A stretch of DNA of 64,000 nucleotides from Aporrectodea caliginosa (GCA_020284085.1 JACEVL010000271.1:62001-126000), one strand, 5' to 3'; shown: positions 10,296 through 23,459, counted from the first letter of the stretch. Program-made: numbers and translations. The notes: a model not told the origin generated them from the letters alone.

Positions 10296-11860
10296 TTATT
10301 GTATTGTAACTGACAGTGTCAGTCCAATCAGAGGTGCTCCCAGTGCGAGAGACCCCAAGAAAATAAGGCTGTCTTTATTAAGCAGCGACAGGATGCAGGG
10401 ATACCCCAGCTTGAAGCAATGAGTGAGTCGTGGGAGGAAGTTGGTTCCATAGAGTGGGGACAATAAAAGTAAAAGCACGAGATTTGGTCATGGCAGTCCT
10501 CGACCGCTGGACAAACAGTTCACGTCGGTCAAGTGAGCGCAGGGTTCGAAGTGAGGTGGCTGAGGTCGGCACTCCTATAATACACATGGCGCATGGCTCA
10601 ATACACTGCTTCGTCCTTACACGTCTTGACTACTGTAATGGGGTCCTCCTGGGCCTCCCTGAGTTCCGTCTTCATCAACTTCACCTCGTTCAGAATGCAG
10701 CAGCCAGACTTCCGGTTGATTTACCGAAATATTCACACATATCCGACTACATGCGACGTGAGCTCCACTGGCTTCTAGTTGCTGATCGTGTGCAATTCAA
10801 AATTGCTACGCTGGTTTGGAAGGCTACGACTGGTACTGCTCGGACTACATTGCTGAACTGTGCCTTCCAGTTGGCACTCAAACTGGTCGGCAGGCTCTCC
10901 GGTCTGCCTCGCGAAATGACTTGATGATACCTTCGTTTCTGGAACGCTATTCCGCCGTCTGTGCGCGCTGCACGCGGCTATAAATTATGGTTTTCTCTAA
11001 ACTCTTAAAGACGCACTTTTTCAACTGTTTGATGGCCACGTGTTAAGCGCTTCTGAGACACTTTCAAGTGGCACTTTATAAATGTCTTGTTACATTACAT
11101 TACATGACATCGGCAGGCGGATGAGATGACAGACGTATTTAGGGACGAAGCCATAAGAGGTTCGGTAGATGAGTACAAGGACCTTTAGTTGAATACGAGC
11201 CAAGAGGGGTAGCCAATGTAGGTGGTCAAACATATTATAAGAAGAAATATGCGAGGAGCGAGGAAGGAGGCGAACTATCAGTCTAGCAGCAACATTCAAC
11301 ACAGATTGCAGAGGAGAAAGACGGACTTTAGGAAGACCAATGAAAAGGGAATTACAGTAGTCCATTCGGGATGAAATGAAGGCATGAACGATAGAAGCAA
11401 AGGTGGAAGAGGAGACAGAACGTCGTGTCGTTCTGAGATGTCTCGGCTGGTATAGCAGGAGCAGGTATAGTAGCAGGAGCAATGTGAGCAGAAATGGTAA
11501 GTGCTATTTAGAATGCCGCCAAGGTCACAAACCTCAGAGAAGACAGTGAAAGAAGAAAAGCAATTTGCAAGTTCTGACGAGTACCGAGCCAAATGAGTTG
11601 GGTCTTGGAAAAATTTAGTACAAGGCGATTAGAAGACATCGAGCAATGTAGCTCACGAGATAAAGCATCAATGCTGCTAGTGAGGCCTAACTGGACAGAG
11701 TGAGGGCCATGAACAAAAGCCTGTACATTTTCAGCATAAGGGTGGCCAGTTGAAGAATATTTAGAAAAGAGAACAGGACTGTCAGCTGCTTAGAGAAGAT
11801 ACAAGAGCGGGCTTAAAACAGAGCCCTGAGGGATACCAAGTTTGACGACAACCCAAGTGG
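10296..11860 (-). pseudogene. L2-like LINE reverse-transcriptase remnant, interrupted
   Basis: On the minus strand, 11860-11090 reads the RT core (GIPQGSVLSPLLY, YAEN in place of YADD, LNFSKTQLIWLGT) and the later RMDYCNSLFIGLPK, LQSVLNVAARL and HLHWLPL blocks. 10587-10296 then reads the C-terminus (SLRSLD-type block, SRTAMTKSRAF, PTLWNQLPP) and a 3' end related to the LINE at 12512. The two parts are contiguous in family order and are split by a plus-strand LINE fragment at 10591-11085. Frameshifts and the altered YADD show it is dead. Confidence 0.65.
10591..11085 (+). mobile_element. 5'-truncated L2-like LINE fragment inserted in another LINE
   Basis: The plus strand reads TRLDYCNGVLLGLPE, LVQNAAARLP, LHWLLVADRVQFKIATLVWKA and, after frameshifts, a C-terminal FRNAIPPSVRAA-like block. 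It ends with a 3' tail (GCGCTTCTGAG, GGCACTTTATAAATG) and a (TTACA)n tract. Its orientation is opposite to the flanking LINE, which it splits. TGCCGA-like sequence on both sides may be a decayed target duplication. Confidence 0.6.
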
Positions 11861-12511
11861 TCCTAGTATAACCACAAATAATTAAGCTTGTGTTTTATTT
11901 CATTATTAGCAATTTCATTTTCAAAATGGCTAAAGAGAATGGTAAACGGCACGAAACAGCCGTTTGAAAGACGCGCTTGGCTACTCTATAGCGACAGTGC
12001 ACTAGATTTCAATTTTGAATCCTAGACCTAGATGCAAATGGCACAACATAATATTACCTGTAATAGTACCACTTTAAAAATAATTAACTGCTGGTTGTTT
12101 TTTTGTTAGAGTGGGACTTTCCCTTCTTCAGCGCCTTAAGTGGCAAAACCCAAAAATAGGAAATTTTTTCAGAAAATTGTTTTTGCTAAATTTTCGGAAA
12201 ATTAGCAAAAATATTTGTAAGAGAGCGCTAATTAAGTTCTACAATTTAAAGAAGAAAACGTCGACATCGCATAACATTATTGGCCGAGAAACAAGTTATT
12301 TAAAAAGTCCTAAGCGAGAAATGTGACGAATATTTTAAAACACATTACTTATAAAAACCATATGAGGTCAAACTTAGGGTACATTGAAATGCCCACGAAA
12401 CATGACCAAGTTGACTAAACTGATTTTAGGAATTTATTAACCGCGCTATGCAAAAGTCCATTACATAGACAGAACCATGTATACATACAATGGCAGTCCT
12501 AACCCTAGTAT
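11861..12511. other. No gene recognised
   Basis: Non-coding sequence between LINE remnants. The small frame at 12111-12326 is lysine-rich and without motif. Confidence 0.35.
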
Positions 12512-13660
12512 CGTATCGTATTGTATCTGAGAATTTGTAAAGCGCCTCTTACAGTGCTAGCTATTCAGAGGCGCTCTCAGCGTGACAGCCTGAGGAAATA
12601 AGAAAGTCTTCAAGCAACGAAGGGATGAAGGTGGGACCCCGACTAAAATCTTACTACGGATTGAGAGGGAGGTCATTCCACATAGAAGGGCCCACGATGG
12701 CGAAGGCACGGTGCTGGGCCGTGGGAGTCCTTGCCCGGGGACCTAGGAGATCAAGTCGATCCGCAGACCAGAGAGGGCGAGAAGAGACAGCAGATAGAGG
12801 TTTGCGCATTAAGTCTGAATAAGTCACAAAGATATTTATGAGCTAGGTCCAGTTGAGTTCTTGAGACTAAGAGCAGTACCTTGTATTGGATACGAGAGGC
12901 AATGGGGAGCCAGTGTAGGACATCAGTCATGTAGGTGGAGATATGAGAGTAGCGAGGGAGACGGGCTGCCGAGTTCATAACCGACTGAAGGGAGTATATG
13001 CTCATTGCTCGCCTTGAAAAGCCCAGCCAATAGTGAATTGCAGTAGTCAATGAGACAGCAGATGAAAGCATGGACTATGGCTGTAAAGACAGAAGAGGAA
13101 ACAGATCTTCTTATTGCTCTCAGGCGCCTCAGGTGATAGTAACATGAGCGCCTCAAGTGCATGAGGTGCTCGCAGAACGACAGGTTGCTTTTGAGAGTGA
13201 CACCCAAGTCGAAAGTCGCGGACACCGGATGAATATGTGAAATCAGGATACATTGACTTCAGAAGTGGAGGGTAAAGTTTAAGGAGCTGCTGTTTGGTTC
13301 CAAACCAGATCAATTGAGTTTTAGAGGAGTTAAGATTTAGTCGGTTGGCTGGCATTCATGAGTGGATATCATGTGACAGTGAGTCGATCGATGACACAAG
13401 AGGAAGCTGGTCAACGGGAGGACCATGTACTGCCCAGACTGTTCAAGGTAAGGCAGAAGCTGAATTGAGACAAGTCTCTCAAGAGTTTTAGAGAGAAACG
13501 AAAGGTTGGAGATTGGTCGATAATTTTGACAGACATTCGGGTAAAGGTTAGGTTTCTTAAGGGTAGGGAAAACAATAGCCCGCTTTTGAGATGGTGGGAG
13601 GTGGCCCTCAGTAAGAGACCTGTTAAACATGTAGACTAAAAATTCAGCAATGTCGTCTAA
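12512..13660 (-). pseudogene. L2-like LINE remnant with internal deletion
   Basis: On the minus strand the order is: LPPSQKRAIVFPTLKKPN and NYRPISNLSFLSKTLERLV (13630-13430); a gap where the YADD-containing RT core should be; LNLNSSKTQLIWFGTKQQ (about 13340-13290); CSLIDYCNSLLAGL-type and HISTYMTDVLHWLPIASRIQ blocks (13050-12890); then a 3' UTR ending in a small inverted repeat (GAGCGCCTCTGAAT...AGAGGCGCTTTAC) and a TACGATACGATA tail near 12512. Frameshifts throughout. Confidence 0.65.
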
Positions 13661-13805
13661 AACGTGGGAATACCTTAAATTAATTAATCAATATACTTAA
13701 CGAAAAACATCTGGTTCCGTCCATACATTCTTGTAAACTTTGCTACTTGAATGTCCATTATTCTGTTTAATAAACTTCTAATGATAAATGTATGTATAAT
13801 ATAGT

Positions 13806-14020
13806 CTAAAATGCGTTTTACTAGTAATGTCTTTACGATGGTCTGTCGTGTTTATAAGATCCGATGTTGTTTTGTTCGGCAGCTGTTTGTTTACAGACAA
13901 ATGACTCACTGAACTCATTAAATTGTAACTAGCTGCGATTTGTCAGCTGACAATAATGATATTGTATGTATATAAACACGACAGACCATCGTTAAGACAT
14001 TACTAGTAACACGCATTATA
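13806..14020. mobile_element. MITE with about 50-bp terminal inverted repeats
   Basis: The left arm (ATAGTCTAAAATGCG, ACTAGTAATGTCTTTACGAT, GGTCTGTCGTGTTTATA) is mirrored by the right arm ending at CGCATTATAGACTAT. The unit is about 215 bp with an internal spacer and no coding sequence. The target duplication is ambiguous (AT-rich). It abuts the left edge of duplicon C. Confidence 0.6.
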
Positions 14021-14107
14021 GACTATTTCTCATAAAACGAAGAAAGAAGATTATGTTGAGGAATTGCTTCATCGGCGAAGAATAATCATAAATATGTGAA
14101 TAATAAC

Positions 14108-14428
14108 CTTGTGGATCGGCTCCTGTGTGGATTCCACAATCGGGTTCTTGATTGTCGATTAATGCGAGTAAGTAGTGATCTCGTTCACTTAAGGCTTCCC
14201 GTACAACGAGAAATGCTTCAGGGTGATGAATGGTGAATAGATGGTGGAGAAGAGCTCGACATCTGTCCGGTGCTATAGGATTCTCGTGGCGTATCCTCTG
14301 CCATTGTTCAATAGAGATCACACCTTTTTGCACCAACCAATCACTCAGTCGATCCGGTTCAACATCGGACACAAATTTAGCATAGACGTTCAGTATCCGA
14401 TGCTTTAGCTCTTCATTTGTGAAAGATC
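14108..14428 (-). CDS. CARD-domain exon, copy C
   Basis: A 321-bp exon (phase 1 at both ends) on the minus strand, bounded by acceptor TTATTCTTTAG|GATC and donor CAAG|GTTATT. The product reads as a caspase-recruitment (CARD) fold: LKHRILNVYAKFVSDVE, then LSDWLVQKGVISIEQWQRI, then DRCRALLHHLF, then HPEAFLVVREAL and HYLLALID. These match helices 1-6 of CARDs, a homotypic adaptor domain in apoptosis and innate immune signalling. Copy D at 36558-36878 is the same length and also open. The open frame continues 5' to a Met within the intron, so the true gene start is elsewhere. No partner exon on this strand is identified. It could be a relic, but intact splice sites and frame in two diverged copies argue otherwise. 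Confidence 0.65.
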
Positions 14429-14875
14429 CTAAAGAATAACATACGCACATGGAGCTATGGACATTATACGTTGTCAAATTTCTTCTATCAAATTCGGCTG
14501 CATAGTTTTTGATGATTCCATTGCAAATAATGCATTATCGAATGTGCAAATGCGGAATAGCTTAAGTAATGCAACTGTGCACGTTGGAAATTAGTTTAAG
14601 CAACATCTTGGATAAATATGCGTAATTCAGTCCACAATGCAGATTTATAGGTCTATCATATGTTCCTGTCTGTATTGTCATTCTATATTTGCGTCAGGTT
14701 GACCGACATTTCTGTCTCTTCTTTCTTATTTGCTGTATTTTCTCTACCTTCTGTATTTCGTTAGTGCTCACTTTTATGTTGTTTGGTTTCTATTCACTTA
14801 TTTTATTTATGAATTGACTTTCGATGGTATCAATTTCTAAGGAGTAAAATCTTCAATGGATTGCCATACACACAT

Positions 14876-17070
14876 TAGGGTGGTGCTCAAAAAAATTATT
14901 TTGAGTAAATTGATACCCAGGTTATGTTCCTTTTGATAAAGTAAGTTAGTGTGCAAAATATGATAAAGATATTCCATCGTTTAGGTGTGCCACATAAGAG
15001 GTCAAGTTTTCCAAATTTAGACAAGGATCGTAAGCACAATTGTGATAATATTAGAAACTTTTTCGTATTTTGTGTAAGATCAAGTAAACCTTAAATTGTT
15101 TTGCTTAAAAGTAGAATAATTAAAAGTACTGGTGAGCATTATTCAGCCTTATAAGTATGATTAAATCATTAACACATTAAAATATTTATCATTAACACAT
15201 TAAAATATTTATTGGTCCATTTTGTGACCGTTGACTTTTTGGTGTCCGGAAACTTTTTCGATGCTCGGACGCCACGTGGAGCAAGGCTTGCTTTTGACCT
15301 ACATTCTTGGTCCGGATTATATTTTATTTTGGTATCAATGCCACTCGCGTTTCTGTCCTATCATTCACCACACTCAATCTATCTTCAGTCTGCTGACACT
15401 CCAACTAAATGCTGTTGTTTCCACGCATTACTATAGCTGTCCTTCATTCGATCAAGAGCTACTGCTACTTGCAGATTGATAATAATATTCTTTGGCGAGG
15501 TCTTTTAGTCTTTGGGGTTTTTGCCTCATCTACAGACTCAGAGTTTTCGATGCAGTCTATATAGCAGTTATCACTATCTGAAGCATCAGTTTTAACTAAA
15601 TCGGCAGCTGTCTTAATACCACTGGACATGGACATTGGAGTAGTAGTAACAGATTGTCTCTTGATAAACGCTGGTCTTAGTTTCATCTTGTCTCTCTTCC
15701 GTTTTTCTTCATCTTGTTTTTCAATTTGTTTTTCACTTGTGCCATTGAACTTGACATCCTTCCATCTCTGAGCCGAGCCTGCAGAAGTGCTGTGTCCTCA
15801 GGATTTTATTTTTTACTTCCGCATCAGAATGTGAAATATTAAATGATTTCTCTAATGATTCAACAAATCTTTACTCGCGACTTTCTGTGTTTCTCCACCT
15901 CTCCATGCTGCCTTTTGTGAATTCCTCCTCTCATTGTAGATCTTCTCAAGCCTCCCGATTGCATGTTGGCATTGTAGTCACAGGCAAGTGAGCTTTATTT
16001 CAAAAAGCTCCAACTGTTCCAACTGTCATGCATGCGTGCACTTCACGAACAGTTTTGCCATTGACCTTTAACAAATGAAAAACCTGTAATGTCTCTTTTC
16101 ATTAAAGCAGCCTTGCAATATTGATTGAATCATGTGTGAATCCAACAAAGCAAATTTCAGTTAAACATCTGGTAGAAGGTTTTGGCCATGCCAACCTTTG
16201 AGGACCTCTGAGTAGGCTTCTTGAAGGGCGCTGTATAAAACGTTTGGAATGAATGAATCCTAGTCAGTTTCCAGTTAGAAAGTACTGAAAACAAGCAAGT
16301 CAATAAAGAGATTGGAAACACTGGATACATTATGCGAGACTAAGTGTTGGGTATTGGGTATTTTAGAATTTTTCTTGCAAAAGTATTTTCATAAATAAGC
16401 TAAAAAATTATTTAAATTTAAACTTGTACAGAGTTGCTAATTATAATCTGATTTTCTACTATATTAATCATACTGTATGTTCTGACCCGAAACCAAATTT
16501 TAGCCAGATATTAAATGTTTTGTAAGACATTATTTACTTTTGATATGAAGTGCTTTTTTTCTATTACAAAATGCTGGATTATTTGAAATTGGTTATGGAT
16601 TCTATGGGATATTGTGAGTAAATATAAATAAATAATTAAGCTTAGGAAAGCCTTTTATATACAGAAGTCCAAAAAATTGTTTTAAAAATTAAAATGATTT
16701 ATTTACCCCTCAGCTCCAGTTTGTCCCAATTTATATATTTATTATTTTATCATTTATTTATAAAACCACTCATCAGAGAATAAGGTATCCAACAATCCAT
16801 GGTAAATGGAACTGATCACATATCACAATAAAAATAATAGGTTCTAGAAGTGTCTAACTTTCATCCAGCTCCTGAAAAAAATAAAAAGTTGATTTTTATG
16901 GCTTCGATAACGGAATAATTTTGTATACAAAATTTAAGTTGTGATGTGGCACCCCTAAATAATGGAATATTTTAAAAAGATTTTGCACATGGGTTTCTAC
17001 TACCATTACGAACAGAACTGGGGGATGTCCCTGGCATTATGAAAAAATAACCATTTTGGCTGCCACCCTA
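14876..17070 (-). mobile_element. hAT-like element inserted in duplicon C
   Basis: A 2,195-bp insertion absent at the matching site in D (about 37324). The ends TAGGGTGGTGCTC and TAGGGTGGCAGCC (reverse complement) are flanked by ACACACAT (14868-14875) and ATACACAT (17071-17078), an imperfect 8-bp target duplication. The minus strand near 15686-15430 encodes a fragment of the transposase N-terminus (KTPKTKRPRQRILLSICK, then ALDR-like). The rest is decayed. A shorter relative lies at 48727-49997. Confidence 0.65.
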
Positions 17071-18752
17071 ATACACATTATGGTCATTAAGATCTCGCCT
17101 GTCCAGCGATACAGTCTTAAAGACCAGGCAGCACACCAATGGATTAGTCTGGTTTTCTTCAACGTTTATGACATCAATATGTCTTGGATTTTGTTCTATA
17201 GCCACAGTGTCTTGGCTCAAAGCGCTACAGAAATAACACAGCTCATTAAAGGTTCAGCACTCTGCAGTATAACTTACATATAAATAAATAGTATCGAACT
17301 TGGAGCTTCTGGACGTTTTTGGTGAGAAGTTAATTGTTTTTATATCAGTCGAATCCATTAATTATTATACTCCTCAGCTGCCGCTTCCTAGAATTAAACG
17401 AATATAAAACCTTACTCGAACCTGCCATTCCAATTGATGCAAGACTTGAATAACGATCACATGTCTTTTTCCTGCAAATAAAATATTATCTTACTGACTT
17501 TAGATAAAATCTATGACATTAAAAATGAAACAGGACGAAACGTTTGCCTTTACATAGTCTCTTACATGCCTGAAACTTAGGAAGCACAACCAGTCTAATG
17601 TTGACTTTAATGCTGGATTCACTTTCATGACAAATTCACTAAACCACTGCTGCCAACAGCAACCTATCTTAAAATTACCTATCTGTTTGTTTCTCTTTTC
17701 ACTTGGATTGACCAGTTCGGCATGTGCAAAATTTGCTCAATAATGCTATTATATTCACACTCCTATTCAATCTCATTATGCCTTTCGGAGTAATGTCTGA
17801 GGTCTTATGTAAATTTCGTTGAGTTTTTGGACAGTTTATTTGTAAACATCTTGTTAGGATCCTGTCGCAATTTAACTGACTTTGTTTAGATTTATCTGAG
17901 ACGTGATTGTAGGTAAGAGGATGTTCTATTACCAATCGTCCAGCTTTTTGCGAATGTCTTTAATGCATGAACTGGTGGCCAATGCGAAATCCTGGCACTA
18001 TTACCGCCTGCAAAGTAGTGTCAGTCTGTTAATAATCATCTAATGTAATTCTTGGTTTTCCATGCAAAATTGCACAGGACAATCATGAGTAAAATTCAAA
18101 CTCTTGATGGGGCTACGTTGGTTCACCTCCAACTGTGTGCGAGATCTCACAGTGGTGACTCGACCATCAAGTTTTGTGAGCATTAGGACCTATATTATCA
18201 GAGTTGAAAATTGGAACTGACAAGCCAAATAATTACTGCCCAACGCTCATTAACGAAGGCTATGACATTGTAATGTAATTAGCAACTTCTATTGCGCCAG
18301 TGTCTAATACACAAAGCATCAACCGATGGCACATCAAGACCAAGCCGTAATTAGGTCAACATCCAAAAGATCAGTCCTTAAGAGACAGAGAGACAGCCTA
18401 CGGTGGATAAGCAATTTGAAAGAGGCAAGTTTTCAGCCGAGAACGAAATGACGCAAGCGACTGAGTAAGCCATTTATTGACAGAGCATCAAACACTATAA
18501 GATCACAAGATCACAATAACAGCAATCAGTACAAATTCAAGAAAAAATTCCAATAAATGATGCACAAGTCAGAAGGTCAATCCAAAAAGGTCATACGGAC
18601 ATGCTGCGGCTGGATTGACCTTTTTCTCGATAATATTTGGCAGTAGTAACAGTGCAAAAACAAAATACATTGTGTCAGAGTATGATACACAGCGTACAGA
18701 TTCAGGAAGAGAGTTCCAAAAAGTAGGTCCAGTAACTGATGTGTATGTATAT

Positions 18753-19731
18753 TAAGTTGCTCCAGAATTTAATGTATGTAAAAAAAGTTCCTAAAAATAC
18801 TACACCCAGGCGATTTTCCCATTCAATTTATCACTTTGTACAACTGTACCAATTTTCAGACCACTTGAAAAAGGTTAAGCCTTGCCTCCGGCACAAACGT
18901 GTTAGACTATGTGAAAAATTTAATATGCAAATTTACTAAACATCGGCAATATCATGGAGGAAACCTTAATTATTTTCATGATGATTAACTTCTTTTGTGA
19001 ACTGTTGTATGAAGAGATGTATTGGTACTTGTTCTTGTAATCGAGTATAACTTAAGTACAGTTTTAAGTACTTGCACTTGTGCGGGAGACCTAAGTACTT
19101 GTACTCGTCCTTTAGACCTAAGTACTTGGAAAAAAATTACTTACACTACTTAAAACATATTAATTAATGCATTTTCATGGTGTTGCTCCATTAGTCAAAA
19201 ACTGCCTCCAGCAAGTAGGTTCTTATTTAAAATGTGTGTACAGATATACATTATACATGTATGATTGTGTCTTACGTGAATGAGACACATGCTTTCTTTG
19301 GGACCACATCAAGTTTTTTGGCAGTGGTGGCGCAGGTGATACACAAACGTCTCATTTTGGCACGATAATCACACATGCGGCTACAGCAACCGAAACTGCA
19401 GTTTCGTCCAGACCTCCTGCATCAACAACAGGGTCTAAGCTATTTGGTCACTACTGTACACGTTTTCGGTGAAACTGAGCACCTTATCATCACAAGTGAC
19501 AACCTAGATGAATATGAGAAGCCGTGATGACTTCGATGAAGTTGATTGTTTGGACATGCAGCAAAACTGTTCTTGACAAACTGTATGAACCAGCGCTTAG
19601 AGTTTTGAGTGCGCTTGCTTAACCTTAATATAAAAGCCTCAGATTTGGATTTTAGACTCATCTGCATGAGACGCATGGGAAAATTCCCGGGAGAACTGAA
19701 TTTTCAACTTTTTATTTTCTGGAGCACCCTA
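18753..19731 (+). mobile_element. hAT element remnant in duplicon C
   Basis: The right end GGAGCACCCTA at 19731 and left end TAAGTTGCTCC at 18753 are the TAGGGTGCTCC termini seen more fully in D and E. Most of the transposase (between 19140 and 19630) is lost relative to D and E. Degenerate TACTTGTACTCG repeats lie at about 19025-19135. Confidence 0.55.
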
Positions 19732-22009
19732 CTGTGAATAGGCTGGTTTCGGCGACTTCTTTCTTTTAGCGTTTTAAAAATCTCTAGATCACGATTACGA
19801 GTGTTTTTAGTAGTATGATTGCAGCTTCTTGATTTTTTAAGGTCTTGGTTTCAGCTCTGGTGACCAGAGTCTGGTCAAAGTTTTAAACGACTAGCTGTCT
19901 TGTGAATCTCTTTGTTGTGCAAAAGCTTTTGATCAAAGTGATTGCAGCAGTTGAGTCGACTAGAAACTAGAGTTCCTGTTAATGAAACTCAGATAATTTT
20001 AAGAATTATGGTTTTACGAATGTTCCCGATGTGAAAGTGAACTAATTGAAATAAATTGTAGCCATTGCTACACGATTACCGGTCAGATTAGCTAAACTGT
20101 TGTCAAGTAACCAGACGGAAATAAAAGCTTAAAACGCTACCGATATGTAATACATTTATAAAGCATCTGCAAAACTTACGCAACTGTTCTTTCCGTTTTT
20201 TGTGTACAAGAGACCTCAGTTCCCAAAGAGGGAGCAGCGGAAACTTCACGAATTGATCCGAAGTAAGTAGATAACACACTTCACGTAAGAATCCTCTTGA
20301 TTATGTTCAAGCCCTGAGCAGAAAAAAATACTAAAATAGATTATTCTGCTAAAGTGCAAAGGAAAATACTAGCTTAGCCCAGGGGCGTCCATCCCCTTAC
20401 ACCTATGAAGCATTCCCCTCATTTCATCAGATTGCCTGGTCATTGCCCCCTCCCCGCCCCAACGACGACCGGGAGTGACGATTGGTCAACTGTCGACAAA
20501 AGAAACAAATTTGATTATTAAATTTGAATCACGATTTTATTGTTGAATTCTTTATTGAATTCTTTAACTTTTAGTTCATTATAATCAAGCAACATTATGC
20601 ATAATAAAATATGAAGGCTTGTACACACACAGAGGCATACTGCCAGAGCGCAAAGACGGTACTAACATAAGTACTAAAATTACAATAGGTGCTTCTTCAG
20701 AGCAGCAGAGTGCATATCCAAGCGATCAACAATTTCGTTTAGTTGTAATGACTAATAATGATCGATAGAGTAGCGTCTCCTTCACAGGCCAATACTATCA
20801 TAGTTGCAAACCAGTCATCACCCATGGTTGATCTCAGTCGATTTTTCGCAATGCGGAATGCGGATGCGACACATAACTCGCTCAGCTGAGCAGCTGGTCA
20901 CCACAAGGCAGATTTTATTATTTTTAAAACAAAGAAGCATTTTCAAATGAAAACACCTCGATTAATTTCTTAAATGAGAAAAACTGAGTAAACGTTTAAT
21001 GTAAAAAAATTCTTTCCCCCCTGAAAAGCAAATGAAGATTTCTGCTTCATTTCCCCCCATAGGATGGACGCCTCTGGCTTAGCCTGTTCCCGGAATACGC
21101 AGGCTAGAATTTATTAAAAGAAACAAGACAATTTTTGAATGTCGTATCTTAAAATTTTAATTTTCTCTAATAAAAAGGCATTATGACTGTTGACTGATCA
21201 CTCCAGTTATTTTTTGCAATATGATTGGCCATAACAAAACGTAACGTCACCAATTTAGGAAATTATTAAAAACAAAAACTTCTACTATCAAATTGGTAAT
21301 AATGATGATAATATGAGCTCAGACTGATGAACAAATATAAGGACCTAACGATAGCTATTAATATCATGACGACGACCGTACAGATGCACAGAATACAATG
21401 CACAAAAGATCCAGAGGTCCAATTCAATCCCGCACTATCGATTTTCAAATGAGAAGCTCTGTCTATATATATATAACCAGCTTTGCACAGGCCTGCAATC
21501 ATCTTACAGCGACTTTCAAGCCTGCGAATTCGTATTCCAGCGTCCATCGCTCCTAAGTGTTTCGATTCCAGAAATGTGAAGTCATGTAGTACTGCTGTTT
21601 TCACATTTTGTGTTTGTGGTGTCATCGAGGGGGTCATTTACAAAGTTCGTTTCATTTACAGTGCCACAAGTCTTTTGGCACAATACAGTAAACACTTATT
21701 TCAGTTTTCGTTGTCCTTAGGTCGGGTGCGCTACTTCTTGGGTTGCATTCCTAAAGAGGTCAAAGTTCGTGTGACTTTGTGGCAATAATGCGCTCTCAAT
21801 ACTGTTTCATAGTCACTCCTAATATGGGGTCTTTTTCGAGCCTGGCGATACATTTATTAGGCGTCCTGATCGAAAGAGACACAGCAGCCATTTGTTGATC
21901 TGAGTCGCACTCCAGTCTGCGAGAGACTAAATTAGCCACTCTACAGATAATAACTGCAATATGGTGATGATCAACACTTATACAAACCACAAACCATCAG
22001 TGTTTTGCA

Positions 22010-22540
22010 CAGACCAACACTCCAAGACCAAGACCGAGAAAATGACCGCGTGGTCCAAGACCAACACAGCGTACTCCAAGACCAGGACCGAGACCACGTG
22101 GTCCAAGACCAAGACTGAGACCAAGAAAAGTCCACAGCAGCTAAACATTATCAACAGGTCCAGATGTTGCTAGGATAAAGAAAATCTATTCCAGTATCAG
22201 AAATAGTCCACCAAATCCTTGATCTGCAAAGTTTCCCAACCATTGATTTTGCCTCGAGAAACTGCATCAGTGTAACTAGTCACCAAAGGCGGGTCGTCGC
22301 ATGAATTCCAAGCTAACTCAGAAGTCCCTGAATGACCATCACTTCAATTACCGGCAAATATCGACAAAATTTAACAGATACTCCCCCGAGACCATACGCC
22401 CAAGACCAAGACCACACCTTTAAGACCAAGAAGACAAAGACCAAGACCACACATGTAAAGACCAAAACAAAGACCGGTACATTCGAGACCAAGACCGAAA
22501 TTTTCGATCTCGAGACTAAGGCTACGGTCTCGAGAACACA
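22010..22540 (+). repeat. Degenerate GAGACC/AAGACC hexamer array upstream of TRIM copy B
   Basis: Many CCAAGACCAAGACC and GACCGAGACC runs at 22018-22130 and 22385-22530. The complementary orientation (GGTCTCGGTCTC) occurs in intron 1 (about 25205-25320 and 25860-25905). No coding function is assigned. The open frames here are by-products of the repeat. Confidence 0.55.
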
Positions 22541-23374
22541 TCATAAAAAACCACACGGAGAAACTTCCGTAAAGCTCAGCGGATTTGCACGAATACCGCG
22601 ACGCAGCCTGAGCAGCGATGGGGCAGCTGCCCCTACCCCCGTGGCGACGTTAAGGGCCGCCGTCTCACTTATACTAAGCCTAGGCTGAACTGCAATTATA
22701 CAGTCCTTAATCAATCCTAGAAATATTCTCTCAATCTCCAACAACATTTGAATCTGTTAAAAAATTTCGTATTTTTTAGTAATTGGAACACACCGAAAAG
22801 TCTTAAACTATATACACATTGAGAATCAATTTTTACACGAAGTAAACAAAGTAGGCTACAGGTCCAGGTCTTCTTGTTTGTCATATATTTCAAGTGCTAT
22901 TTTACTTCGAAATGAATTTATCTGTTTTGTGCCACAACATTTTGTGTTGCTCAAAGCAAAATTCAAATAATTCGAAAATTGTAAGCACTTGAGAATTGTT
23001 CTCTAAAGATCGTTGTGAAAAATTCAGACTTGATCATTATATCAAACTTTAAAGCCAAACTTAAAACATCAACGTATGCGTTTTAATTTAGCGCAACTCA
23101 TCTATATGTCTGATTGAGCTATATAAAGTGTAGGCCTAACTGTAAGTGTTTGCTTAGCTGCAAGAGCAGATACGAGGTCTATCCAAGAGGTCGCTGGGTC
23201 CATCGAGCGATTAAACGCAGTTAATAGAATATCAACATTTCAACCCGTAACTCTGAGTACAACGAATATGTTCTCACATTAAGTTGTTATCATGACAATA
23301 TAGAGACTACAGCTGCGTTCAGGTATTTTGTTAGAGATTTTCCTATATTCACTCGAATAAAACTACTCTTATAA

Positions 23375-23459
23375 GCCAGCGCTAAAGCGAAAGGACACAT
23401 CGACGTGTCGACGTTAAAAATAACGTAGTAGGCTAATGTAAAAAATAGTGAAACCGAAA
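23375..23459 (+). promoter_or_regulatory. TRIM copy B core promoter with IRF/ISRE-like motifs
   Basis: TTATAAG at about 23370-23376, AAAGCGAAAGG at 23384-23394 and GAAACCGAAA at 23450-23459, in the same order as in copy A although the sequence around them differs by substitutions and small indels. The ATG is at 23497. Assignment is by consensus only. Confidence 0.45.

Larger units (their letters stand above)
14026..21190. repeat. Segmental duplicon C (CARD exon, hAT, flanks)
   Basis: Collinear with 36466-44436 (D) and partly with about 47345-52151 (E). Differences from D are a hAT-like insertion at 14876-17070 present only in C, losses at about 19141 and 19630 relative to D, and absence of the Helitron at 20153/20154. 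Apart from the CARD exon and hAT remnants I see no genes. 20270-21190 is conserved non-coding sequence shared with 43490-44430. Confidence 0.7.

Noticed and set aside
10430..10924. 164-codon frame as a host gene
   Set aside because: Its second half is clearly LINE RT sequence and the first half crosses the junction to an opposite-strand LINE.
14429..14477. The Met upstream of the CARD exon as the real start
   Set aside because: Those codons lie before a consensus acceptor (TTATTCTTTAG) and the same arrangement in copy D suggests intron sequence, though a short leader cannot be excluded.
22332..22688. 118-codon frame upstream of TRIM copy B
   Set aside because: Arises from the AAGACC hexamer repeat; not conserved in copies A or 3.
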